NCBI RefSeq assembly: GCF_963924675.1
Contig: NC_089236.1
Span: 33,193,319-33,257,318, forward strand
Direction: 5' to 3'
Length of the DNA: 64,000 nucleotides
DNA from: Phocoena phocoena
Taxonomy: Eukaryota; Chordata; Mammalia; Artiodactyla; Phocoenidae
Positions 35,401 through 47,011 of this stretch are shown piece after piece. The notes under the pieces are model-generated. The model searched no databases, had not been told where the DNA came from, and saw only the letters and a program-made list of their open reading frames with translations. Every line of letters starts with the position of its first letter. Position 1 is the stretch's first letter. Both the position numbers and the translations under genes were made by a program.

Positions 35401-36722
35401 ATTCCAAAGTACAGGACGGAGCAGGGGAAAGCCGCCCTCTGCGGCACACACACAACTTCTGAAGCAGAGAATGACCACATTAACTCGTGTGGATGCTCCG
35501 TAGAACTTTTCTTGAAAAGATGACGGTGTTCGGATTTTTAAAGACATGTCAAGATTTTAGGATCTGAAAACAATAAAAAAAATTATGCGAATTAAGCAGT
35601 TTCTGCAACTTCGGCCATTAGGGTTGTAAACATCCAGTTTAATTTACTAACGCTTTAACAGGCCTGCATGGGCACAGTCTGGGATGAAGGGTGGGAAGGA
35701 GGTTGAAAAAGATTTGCCCCTGCTCTCTGGAAGTTCACTATCTTAGCGAAAAGAGGGGAAGGAGGCATTAAAACAACAAACACAAAAACGGGAAATTGTG
35801 GTAAACTGTACAGAGGTGCAGGCAAATGTGGTATGGAATTGGAGAGGAAGGAGAGTTAATTTCCTGGAGAAGTGGGCTTTGGGAGATGGTGAGGAGAAGG
35901 CTTTATAGATACAGAGCCGCTGGAGATGAGGCACAGAGGTAGGAAAGTGCTTATTGGTTTGCAGAATTGATATTAGATCCCTATGGTTCCTCGAAGTAGA
36001 AGGGTGTCCAGTGAAGATTAAGACCTTAAAAGTTTGTGGCCAGGTTATGGAGCCTACAAGTGCCTAAAGGATGGATTTGATTTTGTGAATGAAAATTTTG
36101 ATTAGAGGGCTGTAACACCTGTGTTATGAAGACGCTGTGCCTGGCTCTACTGGCACCTCATTTTACACGTGAAGAGATTGAGGCACAAAATTGTTAAGTA
36201 ACTTTCCAAAAAAAATGACATAACTGGAAAGTGGTGGAGTTGAATGGTGAGCACAGAGGGGCTGGTTCCAGCTCTGGTGCTTTTAACTGTTACTGTTCTG
36301 ACAGTATTTGCTTTTAACTGTTACTGTTCTGACAGTTTTTGCTTAGAACACCATTGACATAACAAACTGTAGCGTTAAAAACTCACCTTTTTCAGTTTTA
36401 TTATTGTTCTTCTAACTGGAATTTCTACATTCGGTTTGTTTACCTCATAACGCTATCCTGAAAAATCTCGGATCACTCTTTTTGAGTTTTTCCCCATTCT
36501 TCGTTTGATTAACCCTTAGTTCTTCAAACTAGTTGTATGAATTCGTTTACAGTCTTTTACTGCTTTCCAACATGATCCCACCTCTGTTAGAAAGGCCAGT
36601 CTCAATATTTTGATTCCAAACACATACTAAATTGTTTTTTGGACTCTAAGATCCTTAAGGGTGGGTAAACTGCATCTTATGTTTCTGTATATCTGTAATG
36701 CCAGGGAGCTCACTACCTTGTA
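35401..36722 (+). other. intron 1, MIR and a 31-bp duplication
   Basis: Intronic sequence. About 35,690-36,100 looks like an old interspersed repeat ('gttcactatcttagcg', 'ggtgaggagaaggc') of uncertain family. A reversed MIR fragment covers about 36,120-36,290. A 31-bp tandem duplication (starts 36,279 and 36,310, each 'cttttaactgttactgttct') sits at the MIR edge. No exon evident. Confidence 0.5.
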
Positions 36723-36957
36723 GGTTCTTTTTTTTTGAATTTTTGAATTTTATTTTTTTATATAGCAGGTTCTTATTAGTTATCCATTTTATACATATTA
36801 GTGTATATATGTCAATCCCAATCTTCCAATTCATCCCACCACCGCACCCCCACCCCTGCCACTTTACCCCCTTGGTGTCCATACGTTTGTTCTCTACATT
36901 TGTGTCTCTATTTCTGTCCTGCAAACTGGTCCATGTGTGCCATTTTTCTAGGTTCCA

Positions 36958-39900
36958 CATATATGCGTTAATATACGATATTTGTTTTTCTCTTTCTGAC
37001 ATTTCACTCTGTATGACAGTCTCTAGATCCATCCACGTCTCCACAAAGTTTCGTTCCTTTTAATGGCTGAGTAATATTCCATTGTATATATGTACCACAT
37101 CTTTATCCATTCATCTGATGATGGGCATTTAGATTGCTTCCATGACCTGGCTATTGTAAATAGTGCTGCAATGAACATTGGGGTGCATGTGTCTTTTTGA
37201 ATTATGGTTTTCTCTGGGTATATGCCAAGGAGTGGGATTGCTGGGTCATATGGTAATTCTATTTTTAGTGTTTTCAGGAACCTCCATACTGTTCTCCATA
37301 GTGGCTGTATCAATTTACATTCCCACCAGCAGTGCAAGAGGGTTCCCTTTTCTCCACACCCTCTCCAGCATTTGTTGTTTGTAGATTTTCTGATGATGCC
37401 CATTCTAACTGGTGTGAGGTGATACCTCATTGTAGTTTTGATTTGCATTTCTCTAATAATTAGTGATGTTGAGCAGTTTTTCATGTGCCTCTTGGCCATC
37501 TGTATGTTTTCTTTGGAGAAATGTCTATTTTTCTTCCCATTTTTTGATTGGGTTGTTTGTTTTTTTAATATTGAGCTGCAGGTGCTGTTTATATGTTTTG
37601 GGGATTAATCCTTTGTCCATTGATTCCTTTGCAAATATTTTCTGCCATTCTGAGGGTTGTCTTTTCATCTTGTTTGTAGTTTCCTTTGCTTTGCAAAAGG
37701 TTTTAAGTTTCATTAGGTCCCATTTGTTTATTTTTGTTTTTATTTCCATTACTCTAGGAGGTGGATCAAAAAAGATCTTGCTGTGATTTATGTCGAAGAC
37801 TGTATAGTGTCCATTTAGTTCTGTAATCCATTTTGAGTTTATTTTTGTGTATGGTGTTAGGGAGTGTTCTGATTTCATTCTTTTACATGTAGCTGCCGAG
37901 TTTTCCCAGCAACACTTATTGAAGAGACTGCCTTTTCTCCATTGTATATCCTTGCCTCCTTTGTCATAGATTAGTTGACCATAGGTGCATGAGTTTATCT
38001 CTGGGCTTTCTGTCCTGTTCCATTGATTTATATTTCAGTTTTTCTGCCAGTAACATAGGGTCTTGATTACTGTAGGTTTTGTAGTACAGTCTGAAGTAAG
38101 GGAGTCTGATTTCTCCAGCTCTGTCTTTTTCCCATAAGACTGTTTTGGCTATTCAGGGTCATTTGTGTCTCCATACAAATTTTAAGATTTTTTTGTTCTA
38201 GTTCCGTAAAAAATGCCATTGGAAATTTGATAGGGATTGCAATGAATCTGTAGATTGCTTTGGGTAGTATAGTCATTTTCACAATATTGATTCTTCCAAT
38301 CCAGGAACATGGTATATCTCTCCATCTGTTGGTATCATCATTAATCTCTTTCATCAGTGTCTTATAGCTTTTTGCGTACAGGTCTCTTGTCTCCCTAGGT
38401 AGGTTTATTCTTAGGTATTTTATTCTTTTTGTTGCAATGGTAAATGGGAGTGTTTCCTTAATTTCTCTTTCAGATTTTTCATCATTAGTGTATAGGAATG
38501 CAAGAGATTTCTGTGAATTAATTTTGTATCCTGCAACTTTACCAAATTCATTGTTTAGCTCTACTAGTTTTCTGGTGGCATCTTTAGGATTCTGTATGTA
38601 TAGTATCATGTCATCTGCAAACAGTGACAGTTTTACTTCTTCTCTTCCAATTTGTATTCCTTTTATTTCTTTTTCTTCTCTGATTGCCATGGCTAGGACT
38701 TCCAAAACTATGTTGAATAAGAGTGGCAAGAGTAGACATCCTTGTCTTGTTCCTGATGTTAGGCAAAATGGTTTCAGTTTTTCACCATTGAGAATGTTGT
38801 TTGCGGTGGGTTTGTCACACATGGCCTTTATGATGTTGAGGTAGGTTCCCTCTATACCCACGTTCTGGAGAGTTTTTTTGTCATAAATGGGTGTCGAATT
38901 TTGTCAAAAGCTTTTTCTGCATCTATTGAGATGATCATATGGTTTTTATTCTTCAGTTTGTTAATATGGTGTATCACATTGATTGATTTGCGTATATTGA
39001 AGAATCCTTGCATCCCTGTGTTAAATCCCACTTGATCATGTTGTATGATCCTTTTAATGTGTTGTTGGATTCTGTTTGCTAGTATCTTGTGGAAGATTTT
39101 TGCATCTATATTCATCAGTGATATTGGTTTGTAATTTTCTTTTTTTGTAGTATCTTTGGTTTTGGTATCAGGGTGAGGGTGGCTTCATAGATTGAGTTTG
39201 GGAGTGTTCCTTCCTCTGCAGTTTTTTGGAAGAGTTTGAGAAGGATGGGTTTAGCTTTTCTCTAAATGTTTGATAGAACTCACCTGTGAAGCCATCTGTT
39301 CCTGGGTTTTTGTTTCTTGGGAGATTTTTAATCACAGTTTCAATTTCATTACTTGTGATTGGTCTGTTCATATTTTCTATTTCTTCCTGGTTCAGTCTTG
39401 GAAGGTTATACCTTTCTAAGGATTTGTCCATTTCTTCCAGGTTGTCCATTTTATTGGCAAAGAGTTGCTTGTAGTAGTCTCTTAGGATGCTTTGTATTTC
39501 TGCAGTGTCCATTGTAACTTCTCCTTTTTCATTTCTAATGTTATTGATTTGAGTCCCCTCCCTCTTTTTCTTGATGAGTCTGGCTAATGGTTTATCAATT
39601 TTGTTTATCTTCTCAAAGAACCAGCTTTTAGTTTTATTGATCTTTGCTATTGTCTTCTTTGTTTCTATTTCATTTATTTCTGTTCTGATCTTTATGATAT
39701 CTTTCCTTCTACTAATTTTGGGTTTTGTTTGTTCTTCTTTCTCTAGTTCCTTTAGGTGTAAGGTTAGATTGCTTATTTTAAATTTTTCTTGTTTCTTGAG
39801 GTAAGCTTGTATAGCTATAAACTTCCCTCTTAGATCTGCTTTTGCTGCATCCCATAGGTTTTGGATCGTTGTGTTTTTGTTGTCATTTGTCTCTAGGTAT

Positions 39901-40716
39901 TTTTTGATTTCCTCTTTGATTTCTTCAGTGATCTCTTGGTTATTTAGTAACGTATTGTTTAGTCTCCATGTGTTTTTGTTTTTTACGTTTTTTTCCCCTG
40001 TAATTGATTTCTAATATCATAGCATTGTGCTCAGAAAAGAAGATGCTTGATATGATTTCAATTCTCTTAAATTTACTGAGGCTTGATTTGTGACCCAAGA
40101 TGTGGTCCATCCTGGAGAATGTTCCGTGTGCACTTGAGAAGAAAGTGTAATCTGCTGTTTTTGGATGGAATGTCCTATAAATATCAATTAAATCTATCTG
40201 ATCTATTGTGTCATTTAAAGTTTGTGTTTCCTTATTAGTTTTCTGTTTGGATGATCTGTCCATTGGTGTAAGTGAGGTGTTACAGTCCCCCACTATTATT
40301 GTGTTATTGTCGATTTCTTCTTTTATAGCTGTTAGCAGTTACCTTATGTATTGAGGTGCTTCTATGTTGGGTGCATATATATTTATAATTGTTAAATCTT
40401 CTTTCTGGATTGATCTGTTGATAATTATGTAGTGTTCTTCCTTGTCTCTTGCAACATTTTTTATTTTTAAGTCTATTTTATCTGATATGAGTATTGCTAC
40501 TCCAGCTTTCTTTTGATTTCCATTTGCATGGTATATCTTTTTCCATCCCCTCACTTTCAGTCTGTATGTGTCCGTAGGTCTGAAGTGGGTCTCTTATGGA
40601 CAGCATATATATGGTTCTTGTTTTTGTACCCATTCAGCGAACCTGTGTCTTTTGGTTGGAGCATTTAATCCGTTTATGTTTAAGGTGATTATTGATATGT
40701 GTGTTCCTATTACTTT
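36958..40716 (-). pseudogene. L1 ORF2, multiply frameshifted
   Basis: Reads colinearly with the intact ORF2 at 19,848, but in pieces: an endonuclease part (40,339-40,554 and 39,940-40,293, still with GDCNTSL- and SEHN-like remnants), a middle part (39,168-39,512), and reverse transcriptase (38,852-39,115 and 38,067-38,861, with FADDMILY retained). The C-terminal part at 37,023-37,499 still has C-x3-C-x7-H-x4-C. The original start codon is not recognisable. Stops and frameshifts between pieces rule out a functional protein. Confidence 0.92.
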
Positions 40717-40773
40717 TTTTTAATTTTTATGGGTTTGTGTTTTGTAGATCCTTTTCTTCTCTGGGTTTCCCAC

Positions 40774-41585
40774 TTAGAGAAGTTCCTTTAGCATTTGTTG
40801 TAGAGCTGGTTTGGTGGTGCTGAATTCTCTAAGCTTTTGCTTGTCTATAATGCTTTTGATTTCTCCATCAGATCTGAATGAGATCCTTGCCACGTAGAGT
40901 AATCTTGGTTGTAGGTTCTTCCCTTTCATCACCTTAAGTATATCATGCCACTCCCTTGTTCTCAATTATTCTTTGTCTTTGATTTTTGTCAATTTGATTA
41001 CTATGTGTCTTGGCATGTTTCTCCTTGGGTTTATCCTGCCTGGGACTCTGCACTTCCTGGACTTGAGTGGCTGTTTCCTTTCCCATGTTAGGGAAGTTTT
41101 GGACTATAATCTCTTTCAGTATTTTCTTGGGTCATTTCTCTCTCTCTTGTCTTTCTGGGACCCCTATAATGTGAATGTTGTTGAGTTTAATGTTGTCCCG
41201 GAGGTCTCTTAGGGTGTCTTCATTTCTTTTCATTCTTTTTTTCTTTATTCTGTTCTGTGGCAGTGAATTCCAGCATTCTGTCTTCCAGGTCACTTACCCG
41301 TTTTTCTGCCTCAGTTATTCTACTATTGATTCCGTCTAGTGTATTTTTCATTTCAGTTGTATTGTTCATCTTTGTTTGTTCTTTAACTTTTCTAGGTCTT
41401 TGTTAAACATTTCTTGCATCTTCTTGACCTTTGCCTCCATTCTTTTTCCGAGGTCCTGGATCATCTTCACTTATCATTACTCTGAATTATTTTTCTGGAA
41501 GGTTGCTTATCTCCACCTTATTTAGTTGTTTTTCTGGGGTTGTATCTTGTTCTTTCATCTGGTACATAGCCCTCTGCCTTTTCAT
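40774..41585 (-). pseudogene. L1 ORF1, frameshifted and internally deleted
   Basis: The reverse complement starts at an ATG (41,583-41,585) followed by codons for a K/R/Q-rich N-terminus and ends at the conserved ...LKELL plus stop (40,774). It is about 80 nt shorter than the 894-nt ORF1 of the other two L1s. Sequence present at about 51,265-51,345 in the second antisense copy, within the C-terminal half of ORF1, is missing near 40,960. Frames are also shifted. Confidence 0.85.
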
Positions 41586-42476
41586 CTTGTCTGTCTTTCT
41601 GTGAATGTGGTTTTTGTTCCACAGGCTGCAGGATTGTAATTCTTCTTGCTTCCGCTGTCTGCCCTCTGGTGGATAAGGCTAACAAAGAGGCTTGTGCAGG
41701 CTTCCTGATGGCAGGGACTGGTAGTGGGTAGAGCTCAGTAAAAGTTTAATCTGCTTGTCTGCTGATGGGTGGGGCTGGGTTCCCTCCCTGTTGGTGGTTT
41801 TGCCTGAGGCGACCCAACACTGGAGCCTGCCCCGCTCTTTGATGGGGCTAACAGCGGACTCTGGGAGAGCTCATGCCAAGGAGTACTTCCCAGAACTTCT
41901 GCTGCCAGTGTCCTTGTCCTCACAGTGAGCCACAGCCACCCCCTGCCTCTGCAGGAGACCCTCCAACTCTAGCAGGTAGGTCTGGTTCAGTCTCCTATGG
42001 GGTCACTGCTGCTTCCCCTGGGTCCCGATGCACACACTACTTTGTGTGTGCCCTGCAAGAGTGGAGTCTCTTTTTCCCCCCGTCTTGTTGAAGTCCTGAA
42101 ATCAAATCCCACTAGCCTTCAAAGTCTGATTCTCCAGGAATTTATCCTCCTGTTGCCGGACCCCCAGGTTGGGAAGACTGATGTGGGGCTCAGAACCTTC
42201 ACTCCAGTGGGTGGACTTCTGTGGTATAAGTGTTCTCCAGTTTGTGAGTCACCCACCCAGCAGTTATGGGGTTTGACTTTATTGTGATTGTGACCCTCCT
42301 ACCGTCTCATTGTGCCTTCTCCTTTGTCTTTGTATGTGGAGTATCTTTCTTCCTGAGTTGCAGTGTCTTCCTGTCAATGATGGTTCAGCAGTTAGTTGTG
42401 ATTCCAGTGCTCTAGCAAGAGGTTCTGAGTGCGCGTCCTTCTACTCCACCATCTTGAACCTATCTCCTACCTTGTA

Positions 42477-45400
42477 TATTCTTGATAAAGTCTGATAGAA
42501 ATGGACCTTGGATGCCCATGCTCCTGCCAGTCAGAATTCTCTAACCAGGGTCTCTACCCAAGCTTAGTGTTCTTCCTGTCTTTGTTATTTTGTTATAAAC
42601 CCTCAGCAATGTTATATTGTGGCATTTTGTGTTGCAGTTTATCTGTTTACATGTTTCTTACTCTAGAGTGCTCCTTTTGTGTGGCAGGGACTCATAAAGG
42701 CAGGAAGAACCTGTGGGGCTAACAAGACTATATATCTACAAGTTTGGGAGTAATTCCTGATGGGTCTTGAACCCACTAGACTTGTGAAGAAAACAAGAGA
42801 ATGTCCCAGTCTTATCCGTGACTTGTATTAGATCTTATATTTAAGTAGATATTTGTTATGTTAACATACAGAATCTCAAAGGTGTATGCAGAGAAGAGTA
42901 CTGGAAGGAGAATTTTTGACCATAGAGCAGCTTTGACCAACTCATTCCAGTTCTGACATCCTGAGTTTCCTTTGACTCTTGGGATTCTCTGTTATTGTCA
43001 TTGACAAAATCATTTTTTTAGTACTTAGTACTCACTTAATTATTTGCAGGACCTCAAAAGTAATAGATGCTAAAGCACTTACACTATTATTATCTGTTTT
43101 GTCAGCTTCACCTAAAATAGCAGGTTAGGGAAATATTTAGTGCTGAAAAGCTTATGTTTCTGAAAATGTGATCTTCATGGGGTGCAGATGATCTGTATAG
43201 ACTGATCTATATTCTAGTTTATGTTATTTTTTGAGCTCATTTTTTTCTTTTAAGTCTTTAATCTTCATTATAACCCCCATAAAAATCTATATTTTAAAAT
43301 GTAACTCCTAATAGGAGCCACCTTGGCTGACTTTACGATAATGTTCTTCCTTAGTAGCCAGTAGCACGGAAGGTGTTAGGTTTGCTGATCTGAACTGAAA
43401 AGTTCTAGAAACTTTTCCAGTATAGTGATTATGTTTAAATATTGCAGGAAATTGTACATTGGTCCTTTGTAATGCTTACTTATATGCATGGAATGACTAC
43501 TGAGAGAAGATATTTGACTCTAGATTTGTCTGCATAACAGATTTACTTCACTCTTTGCCTTTTTTTTTCTCTTGAGATTTCCTTAAGGGTGAATTTTGTA
43601 CTTCTATTAACCTTTGGATTTTTTTTTTTAAAGCCTTTCAGAACTTTTTTTTTTAAATAGAAACATGTTAAGGAAACATAATCAGCTGTGTTTAATTTTG
43701 AAAAAGTTTTTTTTTTTAATAGAATTAGTGATTGTATAGCTTAACTCCCTCAGTGTGCAAATAAGGAAGCTGAAACACTGGTATCAACAGTTTGCTCAGA
43801 AATATAAGCGGCAGAACCATGAATACAGCCCACATGTCTGGAATAAAGATTCAGTACTGATTTCCACTGAGTCCTGGTGACCATGTTTAAGTTAAATTGT
43901 TGGTCAAATATAACACATTTGAAAATTGAAAAGTGGATTAAAGCATTTTTTGTGATGTGTAAATTTCCTTTCCTCTTTGGGAAAGATAGGTGCTTATACT
44001 GAGGAGTGATGCTGTTGGAATCAAAGAAACCTTTACCTTTTGGTGGTTTACCTAATTGCTGATTAGGCTTGTCTAAAAATCTGTTTAATTCTGTATTTTT
44101 TGAAGTCTAAGAATATCTGAAAAAGTAAGGTACTCTGTTGCATGTATTTGCCTTACCCAGAAGTTTTGAGTTGCAGACACCATAAGGAAGCATTAGAAGT
44201 AGTGTGTTTCCATTTTATTCTGAAAGAACATATTTTCTAAGAAACCCTGGGTTTCTAACATCTGAAGTTTAACTTTGTTGCGCTTTGAGGTGGTTTTTTT
44301 TTTTTTTTTTTGGTGGGTAGGGCGAAGTTGGAGGGGGAAGAGAGTGTGAACACAAAGGTCTTCTTATCTTGTCCCCCTTGAATTTCACCTTCCCTTTTGG
44401 AGTTCTCTCTCCTTGATTACTGGTACTACCCCCATACTGATATCCTCTGGCCCAAGTGTATACCAAACTTCACTCCCTTGGTTTCACCTTTGAACAACTA
44501 AGAAAGGCTACAAGTATAAATATCTGTATCAAAACACTACTAGAGGAGAATATTTATTTATGGGATAAATGGAGAAAAAAAGATGCACAATGGCAGCATA
44601 GATTATAAAGTGATGGTTCTCTTGTCTTGAGGAGCATGCCCTGCTATTCCACATATTGCCTTGAGATAGCTGCTCTAGAGAGGTGGGACAACTTCAGGAT
44701 ATTTTGCTGGGATTTCTGATTCTTAGCTTTTGACCTACCCACAGATGGAGAGCTGTTTTTTACATCCCATCACCTAGAAACTTCCTCCAAAACACATCAA
44801 GACCAAGAAAGTCAGATTTCTGTTCTGTAGCCACCCCTGCACTTATCTTGTTTGTTTTTTTTTCTGAGAAACACACCAATTCCCCAGGAGATTGCTGGTA
44901 AATGAGCTCAATCTTCAAGTGAGAAACGCTCTTTGTAGCGTCATAAATATAACTATACCTTCATATAATATATTGTTGGTACTAGTCATGCATAAGAGTT
45001 TATGTAAAGGGTATCAGAAGTTTTGTTCCCTCATATTATTCCAGCATAACTCTTAGGCATAAGTGTATTTGTAAAGAATTTTGGTAGTTCTTTCTAAGGT
45101 TATGTGCTAAGTGCAGGATTCTTTTATTTTCTAGAATTATAAAATACTTCATCATTACCACTTTGATATACATGTATTCTTGGTACTCTCTTTTGGAAAG
45201 GATCAGAAACATTAAGACACTTTTTAGGTGAAACAGAATAATAGACTGTGCTGAAGAACACTAGAAGAAACCAGCTGCTTTATATTTGGTTTTGGGGAGA
45301 GCTTATTGGAGACATCTTTCCATTTTGAAATATTTCCTGTTTTTTTAATGAGCATTTGTTATTGTATCTTTGGTTTATGTTGTTTGTGAAGTTATAATGT

Positions 45401-46656
45401 TCAAATGTAATAAGTGTTATTGACCGTCTGTCTCAAAATATGTTACATATTACCTGGTTGCTTCTGTTGATATTGTAAAGTGTCATTAATACACAAAAAA
45501 GACTGTATTCTGTTAAGTTGTGCAAGTTTTCAGGTTCGAAGGTGCTATTTGCAGTATTTTTTTTGGTGAATAACCTATAAATCTAGTTTTAACTGCCTGT
45601 CTTTGACTGCCTCAAGCATAAAGGGGGTATAAAAAGAAACTTGCTACCTCAGCAAGTTGAAAATAATTTTCTCCTCATACAGCAGCATTTGCTAGATCGA
45701 GTAAAAATTGCATAGTAACATTTCAAGAGCCATAAAAATATAACATATATATATTTTGGCTTATGCTTTCTTCTTTTGACAAAACAACAATATTGGCATT
45801 TTGTCTTATCATGTTAAGTCCCATGTATCTAGAAATTCTGACTTTTTGAAAGGTATAGAATCTGGAACTAGCTGAAGAACACTTTATCTCTGTATACTTT
45901 TTAGAAGAAGCAGACTGCACTTTCAGCAATGCAAAATTTTTCTTGTAAAAGTTGAGAAAACATTGTGAAGTCATAGAATGACAAAGAAAAGCAGAGAGAT
46001 AGCAGGAAATGTGTGGTGATAAAGTAATAAAGTGAGTCAAAGATACTCATAGCAGAAGCACATTGCGATGTAGAGAAAGAGGAAAGAACAACATTGTGCT
46101 CTGGGGCTGGACAGAGCCTACATGTACCTTAGTACTGTAATCTCTGCATGTTTCACACCCTTGCTCGATGGGTGTGAGTCTGCGCAATGTGAGCGCTTCT
46201 CACTCATTTCACAGTTTTACAGCCTTTAACGTGGAGACAAATAGCTACCTTCATCTCAGTATAGTGCTACTGAAGGTATGATATCTTTACAACAATAAGT
46301 AAGTCTTTGCAGTAATGCAGGGAAATATGTAATTCTATAGTAATGTGTATACTGAAATACAAGTAGTAAATATTTGTACCTCTTATACACAAGGCACTGT
46401 GTTTGTTGTTAGGATGATGTACAAGACAGGCAGAATTTAAACATTTTATACACTGGTATTTTGCTTCCAGGGTGTTGTTGAGAGCAGTTAACCCCCACTT
46501 GGGAAGTATGAAAGACTTTCTAAACTAGTGATGTATAAGTAGGGTATGTTATATATGCCATCTCAATATGGTGTCTAGTCTTTGTCTATGAAAAAAAACA
46601 AGGCAGATTCATTGATGTACTCATTCATCAAATAATTATTGAACATCTTTTTTTGG
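42477..46656 (+). other. intron 1, mostly unique sequence
   Basis: The longest repeat-poor stretch of the intron, between the two antisense L1s. AT-rich, with poly(T) runs near 43,561-43,568, 43,620-43,630 and 44,293-44,312. No exon-like frame with conserved splice sites is seen. Minus-strand frames at 44,269-44,466 and 45,723-46,040 have no domain. Confidence 0.55.
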
Positions 46657-46685
46657 CAGGCACTTTCTATTTTTTTTTTTTTTTT

Positions 46686-46779
46686 CAGGGTTCTACTGCA
46701 TTTTCACTCACTTTCCTGAAATTAGAGAAAGAACTAGATCAGGTCGAGGAAAAACGTTTTCCTTTTATTACAAAGTAGT
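46686..46779 (-). other. probable L1 3'-transduced segment
   Basis: About 94 bp of non-L1 sequence between the L1's own A-rich tail and an outer poly(A) of 16 residues (poly-T on the plus strand), all within one target-site duplication. This is the structure produced when L1 transcription reads past its own weak signal and is cleaved downstream. An AATAAA is present on the minus strand near its L1-proximal edge (around 46,766), but none is evident within 30 nt of the outer tail, a small weakness of the model. Confidence 0.7.
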
Positions 46780-47011
46780 ATTTATTTATTTATTTTTTGA
46801 GTTGAATAATATATATTATTTTATACTGCAGGTTCTTATTAGTCATCAGTTTTATACACATCACTGTATAAATGTCAATCCCAAATTGCCCAATTCATCA
46901 CACAACCACCTCCACCCCACCACGGCTTTCCCCGCTTAGTGTCCATACATTTGTTCTCTACATCTGTGTCTCAATTTCTGCCCTGCAAACCAGTTAATCT
47001 ATACCATTTTT

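Larger units (their letters stand above)
36723..42466 (-). mobile_element. near full-length degenerate L1, antisense in intron 1
   Basis: A 5.7-kb L1 on the minus strand. It keeps its 5' end (CCACCATCTTGAA at 42,447-42,459, the reverse of the TTCAAGATGGTGG start), a 5'UTR of about 0.9 kb, broken ORF1 and ORF2, and a 3'UTR of about 230 bp ending in an A-rich tail (poly-T on the plus strand from 36,727). It is flanked by the 10-bp duplication CTACCTTGTA (36,713-36,722 and 42,467-42,476). Its 5'UTR and 3'UTR differ from those of the young L1 at 16 kb, so it belongs to another, older subfamily. Confidence 0.93.

Noticed and set aside
34816..35547. 243-codon minus-strand frame through the CpG island
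   Set aside because: Proline/arginine/alanine-rich translation typical of GC-rich DNA, and it is antisense to the better supported exon.
37178..39804. Plus-strand frames inside the antisense L1s (also 47,725-51,884)
   Set aside because: Shadows of the degenerate ORF1/ORF2 on the minus strand.
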